NCBI RefSeq assembly: GCF_001856665.1
Contig: NZ_CP017781.1
Span: 2,620,001 to 2,684,000, forward strand
Length of the DNA: 64,000 nucleotides
Direction of reading: 5' to 3'
Origin: Rhodobacter xanthinilyticus
GTDB lineage: Bacteria > Pseudomonadota > Alphaproteobacteria > Rhodobacterales > Rhodobacteraceae
This document shows positions 37,570 to 48,369 of the stretch, piece by piece. Both the position numbers and the translations under genes were made by a program. Every line of letters begins with the position of its first letter. Positions within the stretch are counted from its first letter, which is position 1. The notes beneath the pieces are model-generated. The model had not been told where the DNA came from and did not search any database. It saw nothing but the letters and a program-made list of their open reading frames with translations.

Positions 37570-37872
37570 TCAGCGGATCGGGTTGTGGACGGTGACGAGT
37601 TTGGTGCCGTCGGGGAAGGTCGCCTCGACCTGGATCGAATGGATCATCTCGGGGATGCCCACCATGCATTGCTCGGCGGTGATCACCTCGGCGCCCGCCT
37701 CCATCAGATCGGCGACGCTACGCCCCTCGCGCGCGCCCTCGACGACGAAATCGCTGATGATCGCGATCGCCTCGGGGTGATTGAGCTTCACCCCCCGCGC
37801 CAACCGGTTGCGCGCGACCATCGCGGCGAGGCTGATCAACAGCTTGTCCTTCTCACGCGGCGTCAGATTCAT
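37570..37872 (-). CDS. ureA: Urease gamma subunit
   Basis: 100 residues. It starts [13 protein letters not shown] and ends [16 protein letters not shown], both diagnostic of UreA. It is a structural subunit of urease. GAGAGGGTGAG precedes the ATG, and it lies 9 nt downstream of ureD. Confidence 0.97.
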   Translation of the reverse strand: MNLTPREKDKLLISLAAMVARNRLARGVKLNHPEAIAIISDFVVEGAREGRSVADLMEAGAEVITAEQCMVGIPEMIHSIQVEATFPDGTKLVTVHNPIR

Positions 37873-37881
37873 CTCACCCTC

Positions 37882-38697
37882 TCAAAGTTGCCAGACGCGC
37901 GGCGGGGCGGCCCCGCGCCGCAGCGCCTCCATCAGCCTCAGGATCTGGCGCCGGAGCGGCCAGCCATCGGCCGCCAGCATCCGCACCACACATTTTCCGT
38001 CATAGCCCGAAGCCGCCGCCTCGACACCGGGGACGCCGAGCGCCCCACGCGCCACACCGACCGCATCCTCGGCACCCGGCGCGATCAAGGCAAGCGTCGC
38101 GAAGGCCCGCGCATCGCCCAGCAGAGCCCCGCGCAGCCCCTTGGCCAAAATGTTCGAATTCAGCACCAAAGGCTCAAGAAAAACGGGCTTTTCGCCCCGA
38201 AATACCTGTCGATTGTCGTAAAAGTGCAAGTCACGAACCGTCTCGCCCATCGCCGCCCGGCCCAGGACGACCGCTTCGAGCAAGAGACACCCCGCCCCCT
38301 CCGCGAGGTCGATCCGGGTCTCGCGGTGCAAATTTGCGCGGTCAAACAGGATCGTCTCCTGCGGGAGCCAATCGAGCCAGCCCCCGGCCCCGACGCGATG
38401 CGCCACCCGCACCCGCGCCGCGCCCTCATCGGCGCGATAGGCCCGCTCCGCCGCCTGCGTCGTCGCGACGGTCCGCACCCCCGGCGCAAGATCGAGCCGA
38501 TAAGACAGCGTATCGCCCGAGGTCAGCCCGCCCGAGGTGTTCAAGAACACCACCTCCGGCACCCCGCGCACCCGCGGCAAGAGCGCCTTGGCCGACCCCT
38601 TCTGCCGCAGCCCCGAAAGCCGCGCGCCCGCAGAAAAGCGCACGGCGGCCTCGCCGTGGCTGCGCTGCATCCGGATCGGGGCGGGTCTGTCGAACAT
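37882..38697 (-). CDS. ureD: Urease accessory protein UreD
   Basis: 271 residues. LNTSGGLTSGDTL, TTQAAERAYR and WLPQETILFDRA are signature segments of UreD (UreH). It docks on apo-urease and recruits UreF and UreG for nickel insertion. The start at 38697 has AGAGG six bases upstream. An ATG at 38703 would sit directly on that sequence, and further upstream readings have no support. It is the first gene of the ureDABC operon. Confidence 0.93.
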   Translation of the reverse strand: MFDRPAPIRMQRSHGEAAVRFSAGARLSGLRQKGSAKALLPRVRGVPEVVFLNTSGGLTSGDTLSYRLDLAPGVRTVATTQAAERAYRADEGAARVRVAHRVGAGGWLDWLPQETILFDRANLHRETRIDLAEGAGCLLLEAVVLGRAAMGETVRDLHFYDNRQVFRGEKPVFLEPLVLNSNILAKGLRGALLGDARAFATLALIAPGAEDAVGVARGALGVPGVEAAASGYDGKCVVRMLAADGWPLRRQILRLMEALRRGAAPPRVWQL

Positions 38698-38839
38698 GGT
38701 CATCCTCTTGCCCGCCATCCAATCGCGCTTCGCCCGGCCCGTCCACGCAGCGCGGCCCCCGCACCGAGCGCGGGGCGATGCCTGCCGCAATGCCGCCCAA
38801 AAAACAACCGAAATGCCCGCGATTTAGGCGCCCCGAAAA

Positions 38840-39298
38840 CTACCCAAGCGGCCCCGGCCGACGCTCCTCCGAGAGCACCACATTCGCCTCGACCTGCCCG
38901 ACCCCCGGCAGCGTCATCACCCGCCGCCGCAGCACCCGCTCGAAATCCACGATGTCGCGCGCGCGCACCTTGAGGCGGTAATCGAAGAGGCCGAGCACGT
39001 GCTGCACCACCTGCACCTCGGGGATCGCCGTTGCCGCGCGCTCGAAATCCTCAAGACTGACCCGCCCCTTGGTCGCGAGCTTGACGCCAAGAAACACCGT
39101 CACCCCGAAGCCAAGCGCCGCCGCATCGATCGTCAGGCGCCGCCCGGCGATCACCCCCTCCGCCTCGAGCCGCCGGATCCGCCGCCAGCACGCCGGCTGT
39201 GAAAGCCCAAGCGCCCGCCCGAGCGCCCCCGCCGATTGCGTCGCATCCGCCTCGAGCGCGCGCAAGATTGCCCGATCCATATCATCGAGCGCAATCAC
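38840..39298 (-). CDS. Lrp/AsnC-family transcriptional regulator (downstream of pair)
   Basis: 152 residues. The N-terminal AsnC-type helix-turn-helix (LDDMDRAILRALEADATQSAGALGRALG) and the C-terminal RAM ligand-binding domain (VLGLFDYRLKVRARD) are present. Such proteins sense amino acids and bind AT-rich operators. Its start overlaps the stop of the second Lrp gene by 4 nt, so the two are one operon and may form mixed oligomers. Confidence 0.92.
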   Translation of the reverse strand: MIALDDMDRAILRALEADATQSAGALGRALGLSQPACWRRIRRLEAEGVIAGRRLTIDAAALGFGVTVFLGVKLATKGRVSLEDFERAATAIPEVQVVQHVLGLFDYRLKVRARDIVDFERVLRRRVMTLPGVGQVEANVVLSEERRPGPLG

Positions 39299-39753
39299 AG
39301 CGGCAGCTCCGGGCTATCCTTGATCGTCGAAATCAGCATCAGCGCATCGGTATCGGCGATATGCGGCAAGGTCAGGATCCGCGCGCGATAGATCTCCTGA
39401 TAATGCGCCATATCCCGCGCAATGACGTTGAGGCGCACATCCGTCTGGCCAAGAAACGTTTGAATTTCAAGAACTTCCGGCACATCTCGCGCCGCGGCGA
39501 TGAACTCGTCAAAGGCCCGCGGATGGGTCTTGTCGAGGGTGAACCGCAGACTCACCTCGACCTCATAGCCGAGCTTGCGCCAGTTGATCTCGGCCTGCTC
39601 GCCCAAGATCACCCCGCCCGCGCGCAGCCGCTCGACCCGGCGCCAACAGGTCGCCGCCGTCACCCCCGCGCGTTCGGCGAGCTCCGCCATCGGCAGGCCG
39701 GGCGCCGCCAACATCTGCCGCAAGATCCGGCGATCGGTATCGTCAATTTGCAT
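39295..39753 (-). CDS. Lrp/AsnC-family transcriptional regulator (upstream of pair)
   Basis: 152 residues, a paralogue of the next gene. The helix-turn-helix DDTDRRILRQMLAAPGLPMAELAERAGV and a RAM domain are clear. The ATG at 39753 gives the same length as the paralogue; a TTG five codons upstream is possible. It is divergent from ilvC across a 126-nt gap that is unusually AT-rich for this genome, which suggests control of ilvC or of itself by branched-chain amino acids. Confidence 0.92.
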   Translation of the reverse strand: MQIDDTDRRILRQMLAAPGLPMAELAERAGVTAATCWRRVERLRAGGVILGEQAEINWRKLGYEVEVSLRFTLDKTHPRAFDEFIAAARDVPEVLEIQTFLGQTDVRLNVIARDMAHYQEIYRARILTLPHIADTDALMLISTIKDSPELPL

Positions 39754-40902
<1,149 letters not shown>

Positions 40903-40924
40903 TCTGCGACCATAGGTATCGAGA

Positions 40925-40956
40925 GGGGCGCCTTGCGGGGCGCCCCTTTTGCTTTT
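40925..40956 (+). terminator. Intrinsic terminator of ilvC
   Basis: An 8-bp perfect stem GGGGCGCC/GGCGCCCC with a 6-nt loop, followed by TTTTGCTTTT. It lies 22 nt past the stop codon. Confidence 0.92.
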
Positions 40957-40983
40957 ACGGTCCCCGCAGAACAGGAGAGCGCG

Positions 40984-41373
40984 ATGCAAGACATGCCGCA
41001 GGCCGAACTCGACGAGATCCTCGCCGAACGGCAAAAAATCTTTACGCCGAAATGGTTTATGAGCCTTGTCTCCGGCCGGCTGAGCCCTGGGGATACGTTC
41101 TGGCTCGGCAATTACGGGGTGCTGCTCTTCGTCGTTCCGACGGTGGTGCTGCTGGCGATGCTGCTCGCGATCGCCGCGCCGGGGCAGATGGCGCCGATCC
41201 TTTATGCGATCGCGCTGGTGGCCGGGCTCTACCGGGTGGCGATCTTGCGCGCGCTGATCTCGGCGAGCGTCGCGACCCCGGGCCCGAAGGCATGGCGCAT
41301 CACCGGCATCCTCTGGACGGCGATCGAAGCGGCCGGGCTCATCGGCTATGCGTGGATGAACCTCGCCGCGTAA
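40984..41373 (+). CDS. Small integral membrane protein of unknown function
   Basis: 129 residues. A charged N-terminal segment (about 40 residues) precedes three hydrophobic helices (about residues 46-64, 69-86 and 107-126). No motif was recognised. AGGAGAG lies upstream of the ATG. It is between the ilvC terminator and the convergent glmM gene; a stem at 41384-41405 lies just past its stop. Confidence 0.72.
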   Translation: MQDMPQAELDEILAERQKIFTPKWFMSLVSGRLSPGDTFWLGNYGVLLFVVPTVVLLAMLLAIAAPGQMAPILYAIALVAGLYRVAILRALISASVATPGPKAWRITGILWTAIEAAGLIGYAWMNLAA

Positions 41374-41379
41374 GGCGTT

Positions 41380-41405
41380 GAAAAGAGACGGCTCAGGCCG
41401 TCTCT
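41380..41405 (-). terminator. Intrinsic terminator of glmM, overlapping its stop codon
   Basis: AGAGACGGC and GCCGTCTCT form a 9-bp stem (41384-41392 with 41397-41405) whose loop contains the glmM stop. On the minus strand it is followed by TTTTCAACG. Confidence 0.75.
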
Positions 41406-42739
41406 GCCTCAACCGCGCCGACGATCCCCTCGACCGTCGCGCGCAACAGCCCCTCATCCTCGCATTCCGCCATCACCCGGATCAACGGCTCGGTCCCCGA
41501 TTTGCGGATCAGGATCCGGCCCTTTCCGGCGATCTCGGCCTCGGCCGCCGCTATCACTTTTCGAACATTCTCGGCCTCGAGCGGCGCCTGACCGGCCCGA
41601 TACCTTACATTCTTCAACAATTGCGGCACGGTCTCGAATTGCTGGACAAGCTCCGACGCCCGCCGCCCCGTCTCGGCCATCGCCGCGAGGAATTGCAGCC
41701 CCGCCATCAGCCCGTCGCCCGTGGTCGCATAATCGGTCATCACGATATGGCCCGATTGCTCACCGCCGAGGTTGAAGCCCCCCTCGCGCATCCGCTCGAC
41801 CACATAGCGGTCACCGACCTTGGTGCGCTCAAGCCCGATCCCGCGCCCGGTCAAAAACCGCTCCAGCCCGAGGTTCGACATCACCGTCGCGACCAGCGCA
41901 CCGCCGCGCAACACGCCCTTCTCCGCCCAACGGCGGGCAAACAGCGCCATGATCTGATCGCCATCCGCAACCCGCCCGGTCTCGTCGAGGATCATCACCC
42001 GATCCGCATCGCCATCAAGCGCGATCCCGAGATCGGCGCCATGGGCGACAACCGCCTCGGCCGCTGTCGCGGCATGGGTCGAGCCACATTTATCGTTGAT
42101 ATTCAGACCATTGGGAGAAACACCAACGGAAATAACCTCGCAGCCCAGCTCCCAGAGCACCTCCGGCGCCGCCTTGTAGGCCGCCCCGTTCGCGCAATCG
42201 ACCACGACCTTCAGCCCACTCAGCCGGTCACGCGCCGGGAAGGTGGTCTTGGCATATTCGACATAGCGGCCAAGCCCGTCGTCGATCCGCTTGGCGCGGC
42301 CGATGTTTTGCGGCTGCGCGAGCCGGATCTCGCCCGCCACGATCGCCTCGATTTCGGCCTCCGCCTCATCGGAAAGTTTGAACCCATCCGGGCCGAAGAA
42401 CTTGATTCCGTTATCTTTTGCCGGGTTGTGCGAGGCCGAGATCATGATCCCGAGATCGGCGCGCATCGAGCGCGTCAGATAGCCCACCGCCGGCGTCGGC
42501 ACCGGGCCGAGCAGCAGCACATTCATCCCCGTCGAGGTCAGCCCCGCGGTCAGCGCGTTTTCCAGCATATAGCCCGAGAGCCGCGTATCCTTGCCGATCA
42601 CCACGCGATGCCCGCGCGAGCTGTCGCGGCGGAAATACCGCCCCGCCGCCGCCCCGAGCCGCAGCGCGAGCTCCGCCGTCATCGGGTAGCTGTTGGCCTC
42701 GCCGCGCACCCCGTCGGTGCCGAAAAGCTCTCTCGTCAT
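41393..42739 (-). CDS. glmM: Phosphoglucosamine mutase
   Basis: 448 residues. The active-site loop [11 protein letters not shown] has the phosphorylated serine at about residue 103. The Mg2+ loop is DGDADR, and the phosphate-binding loop is [13 protein letters not shown]. It converts glucosamine-6-P to glucosamine-1-P for UDP-GlcNAc synthesis. The ATG overlaps the folP stop by 4 nt; folP-glmM pairing is common in bacteria. Confidence 0.96.
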   Translation of the reverse strand: MTRELFGTDGVRGEANSYPMTAELALRLGAAAGRYFRRDSSRGHRVVIGKDTRLSGYMLENALTAGLTSTGMNVLLLGPVPTPAVGYLTRSMRADLGIMISASHNPAKDNGIKFFGPDGFKLSDEAEAEIEAIVAGEIRLAQPQNIGRAKRIDDGLGRYVEYAKTTFPARDRLSGLKVVVDCANGAAYKAAPEVLWELGCEVISVGVSPNGLNINDKCGSTHAATAAEAVVAHGADLGIALDGDADRVMILDETGRVADGDQIMALFARRWAEKGVLRGGALVATVMSNLGLERFLTGRGIGLERTKVGDRYVVERMREGGFNLGGEQSGHIVMTDYATTGDGLMAGLQFLAAMAETGRRASELVQQFETVPQLLKNVRYRAGQAPLEAENVRKVIAAAEAEIAGKGRILIRKSGTEPLIRVMAECEDEGLLRATVEGIVGAVEAETA

Positions 42740-43755
42740 TCCTCGTAACCCTCTGAAAGCGCGCGCCAAAGTTTCAACCCTTGGGCGATTTCCGCAACAT
42801 CATGGACGCGGTGGATCTGCACCCCCTGCGCCACGCCCGCGAGCGTCACCGCCAGCGTGCCGGGCGCACGGGCACCGGCCTCGGCCGCGCCGCCGATCGT
42901 GCCGATGAACCGCTTGCGCGACACCCCGAGCAAGATCGCGCAGCCGAGCCCGTGAAACAGGCTCACCCCCCGCAGCAGCGCCAGATTATGCGCCAGCGTC
43001 TTGCCAAAGCCGATGCCCGGGTCGACCACGATCTTGTCGCGCGCAATCCCCTGCGCCTCGGCGAGCGCGATCCGCCCCTCGAGATAGTCATACACATCGA
43101 GCAGCACATCGCCGTAATCGGGGTCGTCCTGCATCGTCTCGGGCAGGCCCTGCGCATGCATCAGGCAGATCGGCAGGCCGGAGATTTCGGCCAATTCCGC
43201 CATCTCCGGGTCGAATTCCATCGCCGAGACATCGTTGAGCATATCCGCGCCCGCCTCGACCGCCGCATCGCCGACCATCGCCTTGCGCGTGTCGATCGAG
43301 ATCGGCGCCGAAAACCCCGCATCGCGCAGCGCCGCGATCACCGGGGCGGTGCGCTCGATCTCTTCCTCGAGATCGACCTCCGCCGCGCCGGGGCGGGTGG
43401 ATTCCCCCCCGATATCAAGGATTTCCGCCCCCGCCTCGACGAGATCCCAGGCGCGCTCCAGCGCCGCCTCGAGCGCATCGAAGCGCCCGCCGTCGGAGAA
43501 GCTGTCGGGCGTGACGTTCAAGATCCCCATGATCCGGGGCCGCTCCATGCCGAGCCCGGCCACCGGCGCGCGCGACGCGGTGAGCCGCTCGGCGACCTCC
43601 TCGGGCAGCCAGGCCGCCGGGATCAGCTCGCGCGCACCGCCGCGCTCGATGCACTCCACCTCGGAAAACCAAGCCCAGCCCCCGGCGAGCGTCAGCGCCC
43701 CTTCGGGCCGCGCGGCATCGGTCTGCACGATCGGGCGATAATATCTCTGTTCCAT
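42736..43755 (-). CDS. folP: Dihydropteroate synthase
   Basis: 339 residues. Family motifs [38 protein letters not shown] and GVSRKRFIG occur in order from about residue 75. It joins p-aminobenzoate to the pterin precursor in folate synthesis. About 70 residues precede the first motif, a longer N-terminus than the roughly 275-residue minimum. The ATG at 43755 was chosen; upstream reading runs into the folB frame and is not supported. Confidence 0.95.
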   Translation of the reverse strand: MEQRYYRPIVQTDAARPEGALTLAGGWAWFSEVECIERGGARELIPAAWLPEEVAERLTASRAPVAGLGMERPRIMGILNVTPDSFSDGGRFDALEAALERAWDLVEAGAEILDIGGESTRPGAAEVDLEEEIERTAPVIAALRDAGFSAPISIDTRKAMVGDAAVEAGADMLNDVSAMEFDPEMAELAEISGLPICLMHAQGLPETMQDDPDYGDVLLDVYDYLEGRIALAEAQGIARDKIVVDPGIGFGKTLAHNLALLRGVSLFHGLGCAILLGVSRKRFIGTIGGAAEAGARAPGTLAVTLAGVAQGVQIHRVHDVAEIAQGLKLWRALSEGYEE

Positions 43756-43793
43756 GCGCCCCTTTGAGCCCAAGCGCGCCCGCTTGGCAAGGC

Positions 43794-44708
43794 TCAGAGC
43801 GCCGCGCGCGTCACCGGCACGCGGCTTCCTGCCGGGGCTGAAACATCGCCGTGAAGCTCGAGCCGCTGCGCCGCCATGGTCTCGGCCAGCCACAGCGCCA
43901 GCGCCACCGCATCGCGCGCCGCCCCCTTCGGCCCGTCCACCGCATCGAGCACCAGCTTCGAGGGCGCCCAGACGACCATCTCGCCGTGCCGCATCGCCCA
44001 GTCGATCTCGGTGCGCGTCGCCACCACCACGCAGCGCCGGTCGCGCGCCGCCAGAACCCAGGCGTTCTGCTCGATCGCGAGCAGGTCGATGCGCCGCTGC
44101 GTCGGGCGATGACCGGTTTCGGGCGCCGCCGCCTCGGGCATCCCCACGCACAAGATCACCGGCGCGCCCGACGCCGCGAGCCGATCCAGCCGCGCCGGCA
44201 GATCGGCCGCCCCGATCGCCTCATTCGAAAGATAGGCCACCACCGGATGCAGCGCCTCGGCCGCCGGATCGGCCGCCGCGACCGGCACCGCCGCGCGCGC
44301 GCGCACGATCTCGACGCCCAGCGCGCCGGGGCCGCGGTCGAGCTTCTCGACGCGCACGAAAACCCGCATCGCCTGAGGCGCGCCGAGGATCCGCTCCGCC
44401 ACCCGCTCGGCCAGCGTCTCGAGCAGGTTCAGCCGCTCCGCCGCGAGCTCGGCCGCGATCGCCTCGGTGATCTTGTCGTAGGACAGGATCCGGTCGACAT
44501 CATCCTCGAGCGGCGCAGGCGCGGGCCGCACCTCGACCACCACGTTGAACCGCAGCCGCTGCTCATGGCCGCGCTCTTGCTGGAACGCGCCGATATCGGC
44601 GCTCACGATATGGTCGCGCAGGCTGATCCGGTCGCGCGGGTCGGCCGTGGCCGAGGCCAGCGCGCGCTCCTCCGGATGCGCAAAAGCAAGAGAAATGTCG
44701 CTGGTCAT
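43794..44708 (-). CDS. folB: Dihydroneopterin aldolase domain protein with extra C-terminal domain
   Basis: 304 residues, about 2.5 times the usual FolB. Residues about 28-140 match FolB (RISLRDHIVSADIGAFQQERG start, DKITEAIAAE, LLETLAERVAERIL). The rest (about 150-304) is a second domain of unknown function with a PVILCVGMPE strand and DLLAIEQNAWVLAA. FolB converts dihydroneopterin to the hydroxymethyl pterin used by FolP, encoded next. Whether the tail alters that activity is unknown. The 4 kb folB-folP-glmM run is probably one operon. Confidence 0.85.
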   Translation of the reverse strand: MTSDISLAFAHPEERALASATADPRDRISLRDHIVSADIGAFQQERGHEQRLRFNVVVEVRPAPAPLEDDVDRILSYDKITEAIAAELAAERLNLLETLAERVAERILGAPQAMRVFVRVEKLDRGPGALGVEIVRARAAVPVAAADPAAEALHPVVAYLSNEAIGAADLPARLDRLAASGAPVILCVGMPEAAAPETGHRPTQRRIDLLAIEQNAWVLAARDRRCVVVATRTEIDWAMRHGEMVVWAPSKLVLDAVDGPKGAARDAVALALWLAETMAAQRLELHGDVSAPAGSRVPVTRAAL

Positions 44709-44810
44709 CGGCGGCTCAACCTGGTTGCGGCGGTAGAATTTGGCGCCACCATAAGCAAAGGGCGGGCCAAGGCCCACCCCGAAACGTCGCCCCAGGGGCG
44801 ACATGCGACC

Positions 44811-45488
44811 TCAGTTCGAGGCCGTCTGCACCGGCTTGCGGTAGAAGATATGCGCGCCGATCTGCGCGGTGCGCACGAAGCGGCGCGACCAGTCGGGCCG
44901 CACGGCGGGGGTGTGGAAGAAGGTCGCCCCCTCGGTCAGCCGCCGCGGCGCGCCGTCGAGCATCGCGCGGGCGATCTTCGCCGCGGTGCTGTAGACGGCC
45001 GAATTCGCGATCCGGTCGGCGCGCCCGTCGCAGGTCCAGCTGAACTGGCAACCGCGCGCATTGCCCTGATGGACGACGCCACAGACGGTTTTCGGGAATT
45101 GCGGATCATCGACCCGGTTGAGGATCACCTCGGCCACCGCGACCTGCCCCGACACGCTTTCGCCGCGCGCCTCATGGTAGATCGCATTGGCGAGACATTC
45201 GAACTGCTCGCCGCCCGAGGCCGCGGGCTGCGCCGCAAGCCAATCCGCGGTGATCCGTTCGGGCGTCTCTTCGCCCGCCTTCGCCCGCGGCGTGGTGGTG
45301 ATCTCGGAAATACGGCCCGCCGACAGCGCCCCGAACCCGGTCCGCTCCTGCAACAGCATCGATACCAAGCCCTGCTCCGACATCCCCGAGGGGTTGTTCG
45401 ACTGGCTTACCGTTACTTCGGCACGCAAGCCTCCGGCGAGGGCCAGGAGGACAACGGCGCCCCCCGTCCAGCTTTTCAGCACTGACAT
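44811..45488 (-). CDS. SleB-type cell wall hydrolase
   Basis: 225 residues. A signal peptide leads (to about residue 22). The C-terminal Hydrolase_2 domain is plain: CLANAIYHEARGESVSGQVAVAEVILNR-type sequence with the catalytic glutamate in HEARGES, then GCQFSWTCDG. In spore formers SleB cleaves cortex peptidoglycan; in alphaproteobacteria these are general wall hydrolases. It is separate from folB by about 100 nt. Confidence 0.88.
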   Translation of the reverse strand: MSVLKSWTGGAVVLLALAGGLRAEVTVSQSNNPSGMSEQGLVSMLLQERTGFGALSAGRISEITTTPRAKAGEETPERITADWLAAQPAASGGEQFECLANAIYHEARGESVSGQVAVAEVILNRVDDPQFPKTVCGVVHQGNARGCQFSWTCDGRADRIANSAVYSTAAKIARAMLDGAPRRLTEGATFFHTPAVRPDWSRRFVRTAQIGAHIFYRKPVQTASN

Positions 45489-45721
45489 GTTTTACTTTCG
45501 ATAAGTTCAATCGCCCCGGCCGGAGCCGCGACAAAGCGCTCGTAGCCCGAAAAGGCCGCGCCTGTCCACCCTTCGAATGGGCAAGCATGATCCGGGGCCG
45601 CAAAAGCGGCGGATTCATGCCGACGAAGGAGATGATTCGCTTTCACGAACTTCTTAATGGAATACCCACAAGATTTTGAAAACACCAGTGGAAAGTGTTA
45701 CCAAATTGAGGATTCCGGGCC

Positions 45722-48265
45722 TCAGGGCGCCGACCGTCCGCGCGGCGCCAAAAGCGCAAAATGCGCCGCCGCGAGCCGCGCAACCGGCACCCGGAACGGC
45801 GAGCAAGAGACATAATCGAACCCCGCCGCCCGGCAAAAGGCGATTGATTCGGGGTTGCCGCCATGCTCGCCGCAGACCGAGATCGTCAGATCCTGCCGCG
45901 CGCCGCGGCCCCGCCCCGCGCCGATCAGCAAAAGCTCGCCCACCCCCTCGACATCGAGAATATGGAACGGGTCCTCGGCGTAAACGCCCTGATTGACGTA
46001 GGTATTCATGAACCGCCCGGCGTCGTCGCGCGACAGGCCATAGGTCATCTGGGTGAGGTCGTTGGTGCCGAAGGAGAGGAAATGCGCGTGTTCCGCGATC
46101 TCGCCCGCGCGCAGCGCCGCCCGCGGGGTCTCGACCATGACGCCGAGCCGATAGGTAAACTCGGCCTTCATCTCGGTCTTCACCGCCGCCGCGACGGCGT
46201 CGATCCGGGTCTTGACGATCTCGACCTCGCGCGCCGCAGACACCAGCGGGATCATCACCTCGGGCACCACCGGCGCGCCCCGCCGGCTCGCCTCGATCGT
46301 CGCCTCGAAGATCGCGCGCGCCTGCATGTCGTAGATCTCGGGCACCGTCACCCCGAGCCGCACGCCGCGCATCCCGAGCATCGGGTTGAACTCGGAGAGC
46401 GCCTCGCAGCGCCGCGTCACCTCGGAAAGCGGCCGGTCGAGCGCCTCGGCAAGCTCGCGCATCCCCTCGCGGTCATGGGGCAGAAATTCATGCAGCGGCG
46501 GGTCAAAGAGCCGGATACAGACCGGCGAGCCCGCCATGATGTCGAAAAGCGTCATGAAATCGGCGCGCTGCATCGGCAACAGCCGCTCGAGCGCGATCCG
46601 CCGGTCATTCGCGGTATCGGCAAAGATCATCTCGCGCATCAGCGTGAGCCGATCCTCGTCGAAGAACATGTGCTCGGTGCGCGCGAGCCCGATCCCCTCG
46701 GCCTCGAACATCCGCGCGGTGCGGGCGTCGTCGGGGGTGTCGGCATTGGCGCGGATGCCGATATCGCGGACATTGTCGGCCCAGCGCAAAAGCGTGCGGA
46801 ACCCGTCGTCGAGCGCGGGTTCGAGCATCTCGGCCACGCCCACGAGCACCTCGCCATTGGTGCCATCAACCGTGATCACCTCGCCTTCGCGGAAGATCCG
46901 GCCATCGGGGGCGCGCAACTGCCGGTCGCGCGAGGAAATCTGGATATCGGAACAGCCGACGATACAGGGCAGCCCGAGCCCGCGCGCGATCACCGCGGCA
47001 TGCGAGGTCATGCCGCCGCGCTCGGTCAGCACCGCGACCGAGGCATGCATCCCGCGGATATCCTCGGGCGCGGTCTCGCGGCGCACGAGGATACAGGGCT
47101 CGTCGCGCGCGGCCGAGGCCTGCGCGGCGGCGGCGGTGAAGACGATCTTGCCGGTCGCAGCGCCCGGGCTCGCGGCGATGCCGCGCGCCAGCCGGTCGCG
47201 CGGCGCGCGCGGGTCGACCTGATAGTGCAAGAGCTCGGAGAGCGCCCGCGGCTCGACCCGCAGCAGCGCATCCTCGCGCGAGATCACGCCGTCTTCCGCC
47301 AGCGCCACCGCGATTTTCACCGAAGCGCGCGACGACCGCGCCACCCGCACCGCATCAATGATCGAGACCCGCCCGCCCTCGACCGCGAATTCGAGCTGCA
47401 TCTCCTCGCGCAGCTTGCGCCGGCAGGCCGCGCCATAGTGGCGCAGCTCCTCGAAAAGCTCGGGCGCCGCCTCCTCGAGCGAGGCGCCACGCGGATCGCG
47501 CGTCAGGTAAAGCGTCTCGACCGAGGCGCGCCGGCCCTGGCTCTGGCCGCGGAACCGCCCGGTGATCTTCGGCTGGCCGGTCACCGCATCGACGAATTGC
47601 ATCGTCCCCGAGCCGGAAAGCCCCGGCCCGATGCCAAGCGCCATTTCCTGCACCACAAGCCCCAAAACCGCCTCGGGCGGCGCGCCCTTGGCCTGACGCA
47701 AGAGCCGCGCCGTCGTGCCCTCCCAGGCCCGCGCCATCGAGCGCAGAACCTCCGCAAGCTGGCGCGCGGCGTCTTGCGGGAAGGGCTCGTCCATCTCCGC
47801 CTCATAGGCCGCAAGCGCGCGCGCCAAGGCCTCGGGGCCGGGCTCGTCGTGGAACATGTCCGGGTCGAGCCGCGCCACATGGGTCGCGTAATTCTGCACG
47901 AACCGCAGATAGAGCGCATCCGCCGCCTCGCGCCCGTGGCTCTCGACGAGCTTGGCATGGGTCGCGTCGTTCATGCCCACATTGAGCACCGTGCCCGGCC
48001 CGCCCCATTCCGGGTTTTCCGGCGAAGACCGCACGGAGACAAGGAAATCCGGCCCGAACCGCGCCGCGATCGCGCGCGTGTCGGGCATCTGCCCGGCCAC
48101 GATCGCACGCACCGACTCGCAGGGCAGCGCCACAACCCGCGGCACCGGCAGGTCGAGCCGGATCAGCCGCTGCAAGCATTTCGCCCGCCAGCCGTGGCGC
48201 GCAACCCGCACCTCCGCGCTCGGCGTCAGCTCGACAAATTCCACGAAATCAGCGTGTTTCTGCAT
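45722..48265 (-). CDS. Pyruvate, phosphate dikinase-like PEP-utilising enzyme with divergent nucleotide-binding part
   Basis: 847 residues. The swivel domain has the phospho-histidine motif ERGGMTSHAAV (His422). The C-terminal PEP/pyruvate barrel has GLARTEHMF, SFGTNDLTQMTYG and the catalytic Cys in VCGEHGGNP. The N-terminal half departs from PPDK: where the family has GGKGANLAEM this protein reads HGWRAKCLQR, and SMPGMMDTVLN is replaced by PEWGGPGTVLN. The PEP side is therefore intact while the ATP/phosphate side is altered. It may be a PPDK paralogue with another phosphate donor or acceptor. It lies next to glyS, a placement I recall from other Rhodobacterales. Confidence 0.85.
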   Translation of the reverse strand: MQKHADFVEFVELTPSAEVRVARHGWRAKCLQRLIRLDLPVPRVVALPCESVRAIVAGQMPDTRAIAARFGPDFLVSVRSSPENPEWGGPGTVLNVGMNDATHAKLVESHGREAADALYLRFVQNYATHVARLDPDMFHDEPGPEALARALAAYEAEMDEPFPQDAARQLAEVLRSMARAWEGTTARLLRQAKGAPPEAVLGLVVQEMALGIGPGLSGSGTMQFVDAVTGQPKITGRFRGQSQGRRASVETLYLTRDPRGASLEEAAPELFEELRHYGAACRRKLREEMQLEFAVEGGRVSIIDAVRVARSSRASVKIAVALAEDGVISREDALLRVEPRALSELLHYQVDPRAPRDRLARGIAASPGAATGKIVFTAAAAQASAARDEPCILVRRETAPEDIRGMHASVAVLTERGGMTSHAAVIARGLGLPCIVGCSDIQISSRDRQLRAPDGRIFREGEVITVDGTNGEVLVGVAEMLEPALDDGFRTLLRWADNVRDIGIRANADTPDDARTARMFEAEGIGLARTEHMFFDEDRLTLMREMIFADTANDRRIALERLLPMQRADFMTLFDIMAGSPVCIRLFDPPLHEFLPHDREGMRELAEALDRPLSEVTRRCEALSEFNPMLGMRGVRLGVTVPEIYDMQARAIFEATIEASRRGAPVVPEVMIPLVSAAREVEIVKTRIDAVAAAVKTEMKAEFTYRLGVMVETPRAALRAGEIAEHAHFLSFGTNDLTQMTYGLSRDDAGRFMNTYVNQGVYAEDPFHILDVEGVGELLLIGAGRGRGARQDLTISVCGEHGGNPESIAFCRAAGFDYVSCSPFRVPVARLAAAHFALLAPRGRSAP

Positions 48266-48369
48266 TGCAGCAAGCCCCTCATCCCGTGTCAGGATAGGCC
48301 GAATTGCGCCTCGCGCAAGTGCGACAATTGGATGACGGACGCGGCGAGATGCCGCCGCGTCGCGCGCGA

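Noticed and set aside
44786-44802. GTCGCCCCAGGGGCGAC palindrome downstream of the SleB-type gene
   Set aside because: A stem is possible but there is no U-tract and the loop is a single base, so a terminator cannot be claimed.
45489-45721. Short minus-strand frames (69-73 codons) between the PPDK-like and SleB-type genes
   Set aside because: No ribosome-binding site or motif, and they overlap each other in different frames; I see no feature in this gap.
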